Source: Dyadobacter crusticola DSM 16708
Lineage (GTDB): Bacteria; Bacteroidota; Bacteroidia; Cytophagales; Spirosomataceae
Assembly: GCF_000701505.1 (NCBI RefSeq)
Contig: NZ_JNJB01000016.1
Span: 1-64,000 of the forward strand
DNA length: 64,000 nucleotides
Reading direction: 5' to 3'
This document shows, one piece after another, positions 15,473 to 24,157 of this stretch; the stretch's first letter is position 1, and each line of letters starts with the position of its first letter. The notes below the pieces were generated by a model. That model saw nothing but the letters and a program-made list of their open reading frames with translations. It searched no databases and was not told the DNA's origin. The translations under genes were made by a program, and so were the position numbers.

Positions 15473-17015
15473 CTATATCATCAAGTCGGTGCTCTGCTCA
15501 GGTATCCTCATTGCGGTTTACCATCTGTTTCTGGAACGTGAAAAAATGCTCCGTTTCAACAGGGGGTACCTCCTGCTCGCGCTGCTGTTTTCATTGGGAA
15601 TTCCATTGGTTTCATTTGAGATCAAACCGGAGACGCCGCTAGAACCTGTCGCGGCTGCTTTCCCGGTTATCTTGAAGCAAATGCAGGATACCGCCGCGTT
15701 GAGCCCCGTGATTTCGGCAACGGAAAACAATGCAGCGCCGGATTTTATGCAGTATGTTCTTTTCGCTTTTGAGGGGATTGGCTTGTTGCTTTTAGTCCGG
15801 TTTTTGATAAATGTCATCGCTATTCTAAAACTAAAATCGCATTGCCGGCGCATTCCTTTTTCGGGCGCGAAATTGGTTTTGGTACCGCAGGATATTGTCA
15901 CCTATACTTTCCTCGATAACATCTTTATTCCTAAAAAATCCTTTGAAAACAAGCAGATAAGGAGTGAAATCCTTACTCACGAACTGGCGCATGCGCGGCA
16001 AATGCACTCCGTAGATATTCTTTTCATCGAGCTAGTCCACGCGCTGATGTGGTTCAATCCATTCTTGTTATTTTATAAAAAAGCGATCCGACTAAATCAC
16101 GAATTTCTGGCCGATGAGGCTGTTTTAAAAGAGTTTTCAGATGTAAAAAGCTATCAATTGCTACTCCTGGACTCCGTACTTCAAAAGCAGTTTCCCGGAC
16201 TCATAAGCAGCTTCAACTATTCCATCACCAAAAAACGACTAGCTATGATGACGAAACTCAGAAATCTGAACAGGCAGTATTTGAAGCAAGCTGTCGCAGT
16301 TTTGCTTTCTATGGTACTGACAATTGTCTTTTCAGAGAAAGTCTATGCTCAGGTAAAAGCTGGCGGTGAACAAATAGCAGCCGCTTCGCCAGAAGTAAGT
16401 CTTATTGCATTTGAAGATCCTAAACATGCTGGTGACCAGCACAAAGTAGCATTCAATATTGAGATGGTACGGAAAGTGAAGAGCGGGCCGGGCGCGTCAC
16501 AAAATGAGATAACAGAATTGTATTCAACCGTTGCAAAATATACAACTTACCTCAAGACTGTAAATGGGCGCATCGACCCGGTTGTGAGAATGCCTGCGAA
16601 GCTGAGAGATAGAATGTTCGCGTTGGTCAGCAAAATGAACCAGGAGCAATTGCTGACTACACAGGATTCAGGGCTTTTTATTTACCGGGCAAACATACCC
16701 ATCAAAGAATCCCCGAGCCCAGAAATGTTCGAAAAATGGAAACGTGCAGACGTTTTCGGCGTTTGGATCGACGGGAGAAAAGTGCCAAACAGCGCGCTTA
16801 ACAAGTACAAGCACACGGACATTGTGGAATTCTGGTCGAGCAAATTATATGGAGGCGCATTAAAAGGGCGTAGCTATAAATACCAGCTGGATTTAACAAC
16901 AGATCAAGAATTTGACAGAACTTTTAAAGCACGCGTGGAACACCGCGTTTCCATTTTACGCCTCGGCTGGGTCGGCGAGCGACCGAAAACTTTCAAGAGA
17001 ATCCAAAATTTTTAG
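15465..17015 (+). CDS. BlaR1-like M56-family membrane peptidase
   Basis: Several membrane helices (about residues 5-22, 34-52, 98-122 and 280-298) surround a zinc-peptidase core with THELAHARQ (His172, Glu173, His176) and NHEFLADEAV (about 211-220), the M56 signature. The protein should sense a signal and trigger cleavage of the BlaI-like repressor encoded just before it (8-base overlap). The roughly 220 residues after the last helix form a periplasmic domain that is neither a penicillin-binding sensor nor a TonB domain; it has KFMxxx-type polar repeats but no family I recognise. The signal is therefore probably not a beta-lactam. Confidence 0.85.
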   Translation: MTSYIIKSVLCSGILIAVYHLFLEREKMLRFNRGYLLLALLFSLGIPLVSFEIKPETPLEPVAAAFPVILKQMQDTAALSPVISATENNAAPDFMQYVLFAFEGIGLLLLVRFLINVIAILKLKSHCRRIPFSGAKLVLVPQDIVTYTFLDNIFIPKKSFENKQIRSEILTHELAHARQMHSVDILFIELVHALMWFNPFLLFYKKAIRLNHEFLADEAVLKEFSDVKSYQLLLLDSVLQKQFPGLISSFNYSITKKRLAMMTKLRNLNRQYLKQAVAVLLSMVLTIVFSEKVYAQVKAGGEQIAAASPEVSLIAFEDPKHAGDQHKVAFNIEMVRKVKSGPGASQNEITELYSTVAKYTTYLKTVNGRIDPVVRMPAKLRDRMFALVSKMNQEQLLTTQDSGLFIYRANIPIKESPSPEMFEKWKRADVFGVWIDGRKVPNSALNKYKHTDIVEFWSSKLYGGALKGRSYKYQLDLTTDQEFDRTFKARVEHRVSILRLGWVGERPKTFKRIQNF

Positions 17016-17092
17016 GAAAAAGGAATATGGCATAGGGGGATCAAGGGGGTAAGTTGTCATCATTAAAAGCAATGTTTAACTAACGGAAAAGA

Positions 17093-17530
17093 ATGATGAA
17101 GACGCTTTCAATTTACCTGATGCTGATCCTGGCGGCAGTTACCGGCTGCGATAACGAAAAAGTAGTGGACGAGGCCAGCTTGCCGCCGCAGGCAAATGAA
17201 TACATTGAAGCCCATTTCCCCGATGCCCGCATTTCCCGAGTCGTGCGTGATCGCTACGATCTGCTGACGAGCTACGATGTGATCCTGGATAATCAGGTCG
17301 AGCTTGAGTTTGACAACAAAGGTGAATGTTACAGTGTGGACGGTACCAACGACAAGAAGATCCCCGACAGCGTTGTTCCCTTAAAGGTACTGGAATACGT
17401 GCAAGCCAATTACGCGGAGCACTATATTACAGAATGGGAAAAGAGCAAAACCACTCAGGAAGTAAAACTTTCAAACCGGAAAGAGCTGGTATTTAACCTC
17501 AGCGGCACATTCCTGCGCATTGATGATTAA
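17093..17530 (+). CDS. PepSY-like lipoprotein
   Basis: The 145-aa protein has a lipoprotein signal (MMKTLSIYLMLILAAVTGC) and two tandem beta-lactamase-inhibitor-like/PepSY-like repeats. The first is around LPPQANEYIEAHFPDARISR with YDVILDNQVELEFDNKG, the second around VPLKVLEYVQANYAEHYITE with KLSNRKELVFN. Such proteins are secreted to the periplasm and are often encoded near sensor systems. It follows the M56 gene by 77 bases, so it may belong to the same regulon, and it ends at a strong terminator. The exact function is unknown. Confidence 0.8.
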   Translation: MMKTLSIYLMLILAAVTGCDNEKVVDEASLPPQANEYIEAHFPDARISRVVRDRYDLLTSYDVILDNQVELEFDNKGECYSVDGTNDKKIPDSVVPLKVLEYVQANYAEHYITEWEKSKTTQEVKLSNRKELVFNLSGTFLRIDD

Positions 17531-17548
17531 GGATTTAATGATTTAATC

Positions 17549-17591
17549 AAAACCAGGAAAGCGGAGCTGATACTCCGCTTTCCTGGTTTTT
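17549..17591 (+). terminator. Strong intrinsic terminator
   Basis: An 18-base arm beginning AAAACCAGGAAAGCGGAG (17549-17566) is perfectly complementary to 17573-17590, with loop CTGATA and a run of T. It ends the PepSY-like gene and may also serve the opposing higA gene. Confidence 0.8.
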
Positions 17592-17617
17592 GGAAATAAT
17601 GAAATCTCTGAACTCGA

Positions 17618-17953
17618 TCAAACTGCCTGCGCATTGCCAGGCTTGGAGGCAGTCCAGAAATGTGTTACAACGTGAGTTTTAACCTTCTCTTCCGCTTGTC
17701 GGAGGTCATAATTTTGCTGCATGTTAAGCCACAATTGCGGAGTTGTATTGAATGCCTCCGCAAGTCTCAACGCCATGTCAGGCGTAACGGACTGATGTCC
17801 ATTTATTAGTTGTGAAAGCGTTTTACGCGTCACGCCCAGCCCCTTAGCAGCACTGGTGATCGTCAATTCTAATGGTTCAAGATACAAATCTCTAAGCACC
17901 GCACCGGGATGTACCGGATTTTTCATTGGGCCTTTTACACTATGTTCTTCCAT
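17618..17953 (-). CDS. higA: HigA-type antitoxin (XRE family)
   Basis: The 111-aa protein carries the HigA/VapI helix-turn-helix: NPVHPGAVLRDLYLEPLEL, then SAAKGLGVTRKTLSQLINGH and ALRLAEAFNTTPQLWLNMQ. An ATG at codon 10 (before KNPVHPG) is an equally possible start. HigA neutralises the HigB ribonuclease toxin and represses the shared promoter. The toxin gene lies 11 bases upstream on the same strand, the toxin-first order characteristic of higBA. A perfect 12-bp palindrome at the promoter is a candidate binding site. Confidence 0.9.
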   Translation of the reverse strand: MEEHSVKGPMKNPVHPGAVLRDLYLEPLELTITSAAKGLGVTRKTLSQLINGHQSVTPDMALRLAEAFNTTPQLWLNMQQNYDLRQAEEKVKTHVVTHFWTASKPGNAQAV

Positions 17954-17964
17954 ATACGCGCTTT

Positions 17965-18243
17965 TTAATGATAGTCCAGATAATCCACATCTGTTACATC
18001 TTTCCCTTCAAATCTGAAAATAATCCGATAGTTTGCATTGATCTTAACAGCCCAGAAATCTTTTAGTTCGCCAGACAACTTGTGTAATCCTGAACCTGGA
18101 AAATCCATATCCTCAGAAATACTTGCAGCGTCAAGAAGCGTCATAACAAGGCTGATCTTACCTAATTGCGAGGCAGGTAATTTCGAGCTGTCACCTTTTT
18201 GATAAAACAATTTGAGGGGCTTGCTGACGATGCTTCTAATCAT
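17965..18243 (-). CDS. higB: HigB-type toxin (RelE superfamily)
   Basis: The product (92 aa from ATG 18243) matches HigB: an N-terminal basic region (KPLKLFYQKGDSSKLP), then SEDMDFPGSGLHKLSGELKD, WAVKINANYRIIFRFEG and the C-terminal DVDYLDYH. These proteins cleave mRNA on the ribosome. The frame is open 15 bases further upstream, but that alternative start would sit inside the predicted operator and -7 box, so 18243 is preferred. It is followed at once by higA. Confidence 0.9.
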   Translation of the reverse strand: MIRSIVSKPLKLFYQKGDSSKLPASQLGKISLVMTLLDAASISEDMDFPGSGLHKLSGELKDFWAVKINANYRIIFRFEGKDVTDVDYLDYH

Positions 18244-18246
18244 TGA

Positions 18247-18277
18247 CAAATGTAACATGTTACGTAACGCGTGTCAA
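18247..18277 (-). promoter_or_regulatory. higBA promoter with palindromic operator
   Basis: On the minus strand TACATTTG (18254-18247) matches the -7 consensus TAnnTTTG, with a TTG about 20 bases upstream. The perfect palindrome GTAACATGTTAC (18252-18263) overlaps the upstream end of the -7 box and is a likely HigA site. Only three bases separate the -7 box from the higB ATG, so the transcript would be nearly leaderless. Confidence 0.55.
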
Positions 18278-18318
18278 CAACTCACGTGTGATAACTGCAT
18301 ACACTTTCACTTTTATCG

Positions 18319-18326
18319 TACTTTTG
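18319..18326 (+). promoter_or_regulatory. Likely -7 promoter element of hemF
   Basis: TACTTTTG is an exact match to the Bacteroidota -7 consensus TAnnTTTG and ends 25 bases before the hemF ATG at 18352. No convincing -33 TTTG is seen at the usual distance. Confidence 0.45.
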
Positions 18327-18351
18327 CAGGCCGGATAATTAAGTGAGAAAT

Positions 18352-19296
18352 ATGAGAGTTGAAGAAATAGAAGCGTTTTTTAAAGATTTACAGGATCGCA
18401 TTTGCAGCGCATTGGAAAATACCGATGGTGCTGCCAGGTTTCAGGAAGACTTGTGGGAACACCATTCCGGAGGAGGCGGAAGAACGCGGCTGATCCAGAA
18501 CGGGAATGTGATTCAAAAAGGCGGTGTTAATTTTTCCAGCGTCAAAGGCGAGGTACATCCAAGGCTGCGTCAGCAAATGAACCTGAACCCCGGCGACGAT
18601 TTTCATTTCACTGCAACGGGCGTTTCCATTGTAATGCACCCGCATAACCCGCACGTCCCTATTATCCACATGAATGTCCGCTATTTCGAGCTCAGCAATG
18701 GAACCTGCTGGTTTGGCGGCGGCATCGACCTTACCCCGCATTATGTAGTCGAAGAAGACGCGCGTTTCTTCCATCAAACCCTCAAAACAGCCTGTGACAA
18801 ACACCACGAGGCTTTTTATCCTGAGTTCAGAAACTGGGCCGACGACTACTTTTATATTCCGCACCGATCAGAAACACGCGGTGTCGGCGGCATTTTCTTT
18901 GACTACCTGAAACCAAATGAAGCTGGAAAGGGGCAAAGCTTATCGAAAGAAGCGCTCTTCGCATTCGTCAGAGAAGTAGGTGAAAGTTTCGCCCCGGTTT
19001 ATACCACATTGATGGAAAAACACCGGAATGATGCATTCACCGAAAAGGAAAAACAATGGCAGTATCTCCGTCGCGGCCGTTACGTGGAGTTCAACCTGGT
19101 TTGGGACAGGGGTACCAAGTTTGGTTTGGAAACAAATGGACGCACAGAATCGATATTAATGAGCTTACCGCCACAGGCAAATTGGGAATACAACTTCACA
19201 CCCGAAAGCGGCTCGCCAGAAGCAGCGACGCTGGGCTATTTGAGGAAAGGGGTTGATTGGACCCGACCCCCTGTAAGGGGGCTAATGCAGAATTAA
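18352..19296 (+). CDS. hemF: Oxygen-dependent coproporphyrinogen III oxidase
   Basis: The product (about 314 aa from ATG 18352; a GTG 9 bases upstream is possible) is a clear HemF: FQEDLWEHHSGGGGRTRLIQ near residues 30-50, VMHPHNPHVPIIHMNVRYFE near 100, WFGGGIDLTPHY near 125, and GRYVEFNLVWDRGTKFGLET near 240. It oxidatively decarboxylates coproporphyrinogen III to protoporphyrinogen IX in heme synthesis, in the cytosol, using O2. The usual C-terminus (YLRKGVDW) is followed by nine extra residues encoded by an inverted-repeat element that supplies the stop codon. Confidence 0.95.
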   Translation: MRVEEIEAFFKDLQDRICSALENTDGAARFQEDLWEHHSGGGGRTRLIQNGNVIQKGGVNFSSVKGEVHPRLRQQMNLNPGDDFHFTATGVSIVMHPHNPHVPIIHMNVRYFELSNGTCWFGGGIDLTPHYVVEEDARFFHQTLKTACDKHHEAFYPEFRNWADDYFYIPHRSETRGVGGIFFDYLKPNEAGKGQSLSKEALFAFVREVGESFAPVYTTLMEKHRNDAFTEKEKQWQYLRRGRYVEFNLVWDRGTKFGLETNGRTESILMSLPPQANWEYNFTPESGSPEAATLGYLRKGVDWTRPPVRGLMQN

Positions 19297-19323
19297 GTCC
19301 CCCTTACAGGGGGTTAGGGGGTC
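19265..19323. repeat. Large inverted repeat spanning the hemF and menC stops
   Basis: CCCCCTGTAAGGGGG (from about 19267) faces CCCCCTTACAGGGGG (from about 19299), with GACCC at the left end and GGGTC at the right completing the outer stem. Both convergent genes end inside or at the edge of it. It should act as a bidirectional terminator, and its look is that of a mobile palindromic repeat. Confidence 0.7.
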
Positions 19324-20401
19324 AAAACGGCAAACCCCAGCCTTTCTCACTATTGTAATGCAGGTATCCCTGCCTGACTTCCAGTGGTGAGTCGAAATTA
19401 TTGAGATAAAGCTGCCCCGTACCCAATCCCTGCGGAAGCGGATTGTCAAAAGCCGCGGTATATTGTGCGATAGCATTAAGTCCGATATTGGATTCGAGCG
19501 CCGATGTAATCCACCAGCCGATTTGGAGGCGGTTCGCAATTTCTATCCACTCGCTCGTGTGCCGGAAACCTCCCAGCAGTGTTGGCTTCAAGATGATGAA
19601 CGGAGGAGCGAGCTTTTTAAGCAATGCGAATTTATCGCGGTAATCAAATACACCGATCAGCTCTTCGTCGAGTGCAACAGGTACCGGCGAAGACTGGCAT
19701 AATGCAGCCATCAGCTCGTGCTGCCCGGCTTTGACGGGTTGTTCGATGGAATGCAGTTCAAATGCAGCAAGTGCCTTTAATTTCTGATGCACATCGCCAG
19801 GCAGGAATGCACCGTTCGCATCCACACGCAATGTGATTTGTTCCTTGCTGTACGTACCCCTCACTTTTTCCAGAATGCGGCATTCTTTATCAAAATCAAT
19901 GGCGCCTACCTTCATTTTCAATGTCGTGAAGCCCTGCTCAAGCTTTTCCTCCACTTGTTCGAGCATATTTTCATAAGAGCCCATCCAGATCAGTCCGTTC
20001 ATCAGCACACCTGTTTTCCCTTCCGAAAACGTATTGTTAAATGGTTTCCGCTGCCCGCCTTTCATGATATCCAACAATGCGGTTTCAACACCAAAACGAA
20101 TGGAAGGTAAGTGCTGGGGAACAACCTGGTCGAGGATAATGCCGAGGTTAAACGGAAATACATCTAAATCAAGCGCATTGAACAAGTCGCACACTGCCCG
20201 AAGCTGCGTTTCAAAGTCGGGAAGATCGTCTATGGACAGACCCGGAAGCGGGCCGCATTCTCCGTAACCAGTAAGTCCCGGCTGTTCGGAATCTGTCACT
20301 TGCAGGATCCATGAAGTCTTTTGTGTAAGAACCCCGCGAGAGGTGCCAGCTTCTTTGCGAAAATGAAGCGTACAGGGTCTGTACACAATTTTTAAGGGCA
20401 T
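19322..20401 (-). CDS. menC: o-Succinylbenzoate synthase
   Basis: This 359-aa enolase-superfamily protein has the expected catalytic set: TTLKMKVGAIDF with the KxK lysines near residue 165, LRVDANGAF for the first metal-binding Asp, SIEQPVK for the Glu, and ALDEELIG for the third acidic ligand, followed by FIILKPTLLGG with the second catalytic Lys. MenC dehydrates SHCHC to o-succinylbenzoate in menaquinone synthesis. Some family members are N-acylamino-acid racemases or dipeptide epimerases, but the N-terminus (GYGECGPLPGLSID) fits MenC. No other men gene is in the window. It is divergent from lpxK with 68 bases between them. Confidence 0.88.
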   Translation of the reverse strand: MPLKIVYRPCTLHFRKEAGTSRGVLTQKTSWILQVTDSEQPGLTGYGECGPLPGLSIDDLPDFETQLRAVCDLFNALDLDVFPFNLGIILDQVVPQHLPSIRFGVETALLDIMKGGQRKPFNNTFSEGKTGVLMNGLIWMGSYENMLEQVEEKLEQGFTTLKMKVGAIDFDKECRILEKVRGTYSKEQITLRVDANGAFLPGDVHQKLKALAAFELHSIEQPVKAGQHELMAALCQSSPVPVALDEELIGVFDYRDKFALLKKLAPPFIILKPTLLGGFRHTSEWIEIANRLQIGWWITSALESNIGLNAIAQYTAAFDNPLPQGLGTGQLYLNNFDSPLEVRQGYLHYNSEKGWGLPF

Positions 20402-20469
20402 GAGAACGTGGTGTCAGGTATTATAAGGGCAACAATATTAGGCAAAAAATATGTAATTATGCAGCTTAT

Positions 20470-21528
20470 ATGAAAGATCATCAGTGGTTAAAAGCAGCAT
20501 TAATCCCCTTTTCCTGGGTGTACGGGTTGGTCACCCGGCTGCGTAACCTGCTGTACGATCTGGGCTGGTTCCGGTCGAACAAAGCACCACAAATGGTGAT
20601 ATCAATCGGTAACCTGACGGTGGGCGGAACGGGGAAAACGCCGGTAACAGAATACCTGGCTCAAATGCTCGCCGCCTCTGCCCCACCCGCAATCCTGAGC
20701 CGCGGCTACGGTAGAAAAACCCGGGGTTTTGTGCTCGCCGGGGCTGATTCAACAGCAGCTGAAATCGGCGATGAGCCAATGCAGTTTTATCGAAAATTCA
20801 ATGCGAAAGAGATTATAGTTGCTGTAAGTGAAAACCGCACAGCCGGCGCCGCCAGACTTGCCGAACTTTACCCAGAGACCCGGCTGTTATTGCTCGACGA
20901 TGCTTTCCAGCACCGTGCGATCCAACGAGATATTAACATCCTGCTAAATGATTTCAACCGGCCTTTTTACAAAGATCATCCATTCCCCGCCGGAAGGCTG
21001 CGTGAAAACCGGAACGGTGCCAAACGCGCCGACATTGTTATCGTTACCAAATGCCCGGCCGAGCTGAACCAGTCTGCAAAGGATGAGATCAGAAAACGGA
21101 TCGCATATTATGCCGGGACCGAAAAGCCCGTATTTTTTTCCTTCACGGATTACGCAGCACCGGTCGGCTACAATGGAGCGGCCGTGCAGTTAAAGAATGT
21201 TAAAATAGCTGCAGGAATAGCAGATCCAACCCCTTTCATCCGATATATACACGGGCATTTCACCGTTTTAGATACAGTCATCTTTCCGGATCATCATAAT
21301 TACACGCTGGCCGAGGTTGAAGGCCTGATTAAGTACCTAAAAAACGATACTTTTGTATTAACAACCGAAAAAGATATGGTCAAATTGAAGCCGCTGGTCG
21401 GGCAGTTGGGATGTGCTGAGCGATTTGCCTATATTCCTGTTACTGTCAATTTCGGGACTGACAGCGCCCGCTTTGTTCAATGGTTCACCACCCGCGTCGA
21501 AGCCCTGCAAACCAGGACAGCACGATAG
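20470..21528 (+). CDS. lpxK: Tetraacyldisaccharide 4'-kinase
   Basis: This 352-aa protein starts with a membrane-associated helix and carries the LpxK P-loop ISIGNLTVGGTGKTPVTEYL (about residues 43-62), followed by SRGYGRKTRGF, DEPMQFYRKF and LLLLDDAFQHRAI, all diagnostic of the family. It phosphorylates the lipid A precursor at the 4' position at the inner face of the cytoplasmic membrane. It begins a tightly packed run with a porin, miaE and an AddB-like gene (gaps of 8, 14 and 21 bases), so the four are probably co-transcribed. Confidence 0.95.
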   Translation: MKDHQWLKAALIPFSWVYGLVTRLRNLLYDLGWFRSNKAPQMVISIGNLTVGGTGKTPVTEYLAQMLAASAPPAILSRGYGRKTRGFVLAGADSTAAEIGDEPMQFYRKFNAKEIIVAVSENRTAGAARLAELYPETRLLLLDDAFQHRAIQRDINILLNDFNRPFYKDHPFPAGRLRENRNGAKRADIVIVTKCPAELNQSAKDEIRKRIAYYAGTEKPVFFSFTDYAAPVGYNGAAVQLKNVKIAAGIADPTPFIRYIHGHFTVLDTVIFPDHHNYTLAEVEGLIKYLKNDTFVLTTEKDMVKLKPLVGQLGCAERFAYIPVTVNFGTDSARFVQWFTTRVEALQTRTAR

Positions 21529-21536
21529 TTTCCTCT

Positions 21537-23522
21537 ATGAGAATTGTTTTTTATTCCACACTGTGGTTTTTGATAGGTTTTATTGTCATTCCAAATGCTA
21601 ACGCGCAGGTCAGGCTGCCGGGCGGCATGCAAATGCCAGGCGGCTCAGGCGGGGGCAGCAGGGGCGGCGGCGGTGGTCAAAGTGGGGCGCAGATCCTTGA
21701 TGATAGTACCAAAAACGTCTACGGTCCGCATACAACCCTGCATTTTTACGAAAACGACATTCTGAACAACCGCGATTCGGTGCGCTATCGCGTCGATACC
21801 AGCCTTACCAATTTCCACCGCTGGCTGCCAATGGACAAAGCCTGGGGTAAGCTGGTCGACCTCGGAAATGCAGTAACCGCCACCAGGAACCTCTTTTTCC
21901 AGCCAAGAGAGGATATCGGCGCACAGCTCGGGTTAAGGGCTTACGATGCGTATGCGATCAAGCAGGAGGAAGTTCAATATGTAGATACCAGATCGCAACA
22001 CACCGAGCTGGACTTTCTTTCAGGCGGCCGGAAAACTTCTATGGGGACATTCGCTTATACCCAGAATGTAAATCCCCGATTCAATTTCGGTATGCGCGGG
22101 CAGCGTTTTACTTCGAATAAGCAATACGGATTTGCGCAGACGATTAATTCGCAGGCATTGCTCGGACAAAACTGGACACTGCTTTTGCACACCAGCTATT
22201 TTTCCAAAAACAAAAAATACCTCATCCTGGCGCACTACCGGCACATGAACCAGAAAGTGCGCGAGCAGGGCGGCATTATTCCTAACCTGATTGAAGGTGT
22301 TGAACAAGAGTATTCTTACGATGGGGCGGCCAAGATCAGCGACGATGCCAATTCGTGGGAACGCCGCCATGTTTTTCACATTTACCAGCAATACAGGCTC
22401 GCAAATGGGTTCCAGCTATTCCAGCAAGCCGACTTTCAAAGTACCATCAACCGGTACACCGATTTGTCGATTCAACGCGGACTCGAAAGGAATGCTTACC
22501 CGGGTTTCAGGTTTGACTCTCTAAAAACGAGACAGGATATTTATTACAAATTATTCGACAATAAGGTCGGCATCAAAGGTTTCTATTCCGGGTTTAACTA
22601 CCGCGCCTATATCCGGCAGCGCTTTTACGGGCTGCGGACTACGAGTCAGCCTCCCAACGACATTGGGGATCCTTCCACTACTTACCGCACCGGTCTTCGC
22701 TTTGACAACATCATAGGCGCGTGGCTCGGATATTACCTCAAAGATTCGAGTAATTACCTTACCGCGGAAGCAGATCTGAACCTGGCAAAAAATGTAGAAT
22801 ACAGGCTAAAAGGCGAGCTGAATACCAAATGGGGCAAAGCGGGATTCCAAAGCATTCAAACCGCGCCCGACCTGCTGACTGAAAGATACCTCAGCAACCA
22901 TTTTGAATGGAGAAATAGCTTCGATCCCACAAAAGTGCAGACGATTTATGCTTCGCTCCCCTTGAAGACCAAGAAGATAGAGTTTGTACCGGAGATCCAG
23001 ATCCACCAGATCAACGATTACATTTATTACGATACCCTTGCAATGCCCAGGCAGCTGAACTCTGGCTTCCGTTTGCTGCGGCTGGGCTTCAATTCGGGAG
23101 TTCACCTGGGCCGGTGGAACTTTGCCGCGATGAGCTACCTGACATTGAATGACAATACGGATGTACTGCGCATTCCATCTTTATTCGCGAGCGGCGAGGT
23201 TACCTTTGATTTTACTTATGCCAAAGTACTGTTTATCCAGCTTGGGCTGGCGGCGCGGTATCGTTCGGCTTACCTGGCTGATGCTTATATGCCGGTAACA
23301 CAGCAATTCCATTTGCAGAACCGTGACCGGCTGAATCAGAATTCCGTCATTGATGCATTTGCCAATGTACGTATCAAGCGGGTCAGGCTGTTTTTCAAAA
23401 TGGCTTACCTGAACCAGGGCGGCTCGCTGGGCTTGTTCCCGGAAGGATATTTTGTAACACCTACCTATCTGGGCCTGGCGCGGGCATTTTCATTTGGGAT
23501 CAACTGGCCGATGTTTGACTAA
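21537..23522 (+). CDS. Putative porin, large outer-membrane beta-barrel
   Basis: ATG 21537, 8 bases after the lpxK stop, begins a signal peptide (MRIVFYSTLWFLIGFIVIPN, cleavage after ANAQ). A Gly-rich linker is followed by YGPHTTLHFYENDILNNRDS and TSLTNFHRWLPM, hallmarks of the Bacteroidota putative-porin family (PF14121 type), and then a long barrel of about 600 aa rich in alternating aromatic strands. It probably forms an outer-membrane channel; the substrate is unknown. Its position between lpxK and miaE suggests constitutive envelope expression. Confidence 0.8.
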   Translation: MRIVFYSTLWFLIGFIVIPNANAQVRLPGGMQMPGGSGGGSRGGGGGQSGAQILDDSTKNVYGPHTTLHFYENDILNNRDSVRYRVDTSLTNFHRWLPMDKAWGKLVDLGNAVTATRNLFFQPREDIGAQLGLRAYDAYAIKQEEVQYVDTRSQHTELDFLSGGRKTSMGTFAYTQNVNPRFNFGMRGQRFTSNKQYGFAQTINSQALLGQNWTLLLHTSYFSKNKKYLILAHYRHMNQKVREQGGIIPNLIEGVEQEYSYDGAAKISDDANSWERRHVFHIYQQYRLANGFQLFQQADFQSTINRYTDLSIQRGLERNAYPGFRFDSLKTRQDIYYKLFDNKVGIKGFYSGFNYRAYIRQRFYGLRTTSQPPNDIGDPSTTYRTGLRFDNIIGAWLGYYLKDSSNYLTAEADLNLAKNVEYRLKGELNTKWGKAGFQSIQTAPDLLTERYLSNHFEWRNSFDPTKVQTIYASLPLKTKKIEFVPEIQIHQINDYIYYDTLAMPRQLNSGFRLLRLGFNSGVHLGRWNFAAMSYLTLNDNTDVLRIPSLFASGEVTFDFTYAKVLFIQLGLAARYRSAYLADAYMPVTQQFHLQNRDRLNQNSVIDAFANVRIKRVRLFFKMAYLNQGGSLGLFPEGYFVTPTYLGLARAFSFGINWPMFD

Positions 23523-23536
23523 TTCGTTGTTTGATT

Positions 23537-24136
23537 ATGGCCACTTCACTCACAACCCTCGGACTTGAACTGCCAACGGACCCGCGCTGGACAAATATCG
23601 CTGCCATGCGCATCGGCGATATCCTCATTGATCACGCTTATTGCGAGCAAAAAGCGGCTTCCAGCTGCATTTCGCTGATTGTACATTATCCCGAAAAAAC
23701 GAAATTGGTAGAAACACTGACGCCCATTGTAGCCGAAGAATGGGGGCATTTTCAAAGGGTTTTGAAGGAATTAAAAAAAAGAAATATCCCGCTCGGCAGG
23801 CAGCGGAAAGATGAATATGTAGGCCAGCTCATGCAGCTGGTCCGCAGCAAAGGCGATCACGAAAAATCATTGCTCGACCGCCTGCTCATTTGCGGCCTGA
23901 TCGAAGCCAGAAGCTGTGAGCGGTTCAAGCTGCTTTCCGAATCACTGGAAGACGAGTCTTTACAAAAATTCTATCGTGAGCTGATGATCTCAGAAGCGGG
24001 GCATTACCGCACCTTCATCGAGCTTGCGGAAACTTACCTTCCGGCAGCCGAAGTGAGACAGCGCTGGAAGGAATTCCTCCATGCCGAAGCGGAGATCATG
24101 AAATCACTTACGCCGAGGGGAGATCGTATTCATTGA
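23537..24136 (+). CDS. miaE: tRNA-(ms2io6A)-hydroxylase
   Basis: The 199-aa product has the ferritin-like di-iron residues of MiaE: Glu in the first helix (DHAYCEQKAASSC), EEWGHFQRVLKEL, EARSCERFKLL and SEAGHYRTFIELA, giving the paired ExxH and Glu ligands. MiaE hydroxylates the isopentenyl group of ms2i6A37 in certain tRNAs using O2. ATG 23537 is preferred to a TTG six bases earlier. It lies in the lpxK-porin-miaE-nuclease run; the link to its neighbours is probably only co-transcription. Confidence 0.93.
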   Translation: MATSLTTLGLELPTDPRWTNIAAMRIGDILIDHAYCEQKAASSCISLIVHYPEKTKLVETLTPIVAEEWGHFQRVLKELKKRNIPLGRQRKDEYVGQLMQLVRSKGDHEKSLLDRLLICGLIEARSCERFKLLSESLEDESLQKFYRELMISEAGHYRTFIELAETYLPAAEVRQRWKEFLHAEAEIMKSLTPRGDRIH

Positions 24137-24157
24137 CCCTCTTCATCAACTAAAAAT

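Noticed and set aside
15098..17530. Beta-lactam resistance operon
   Set aside because: BlaI and an M56 peptidase are present, but there is no beta-lactamase or penicillin-binding sensor domain.
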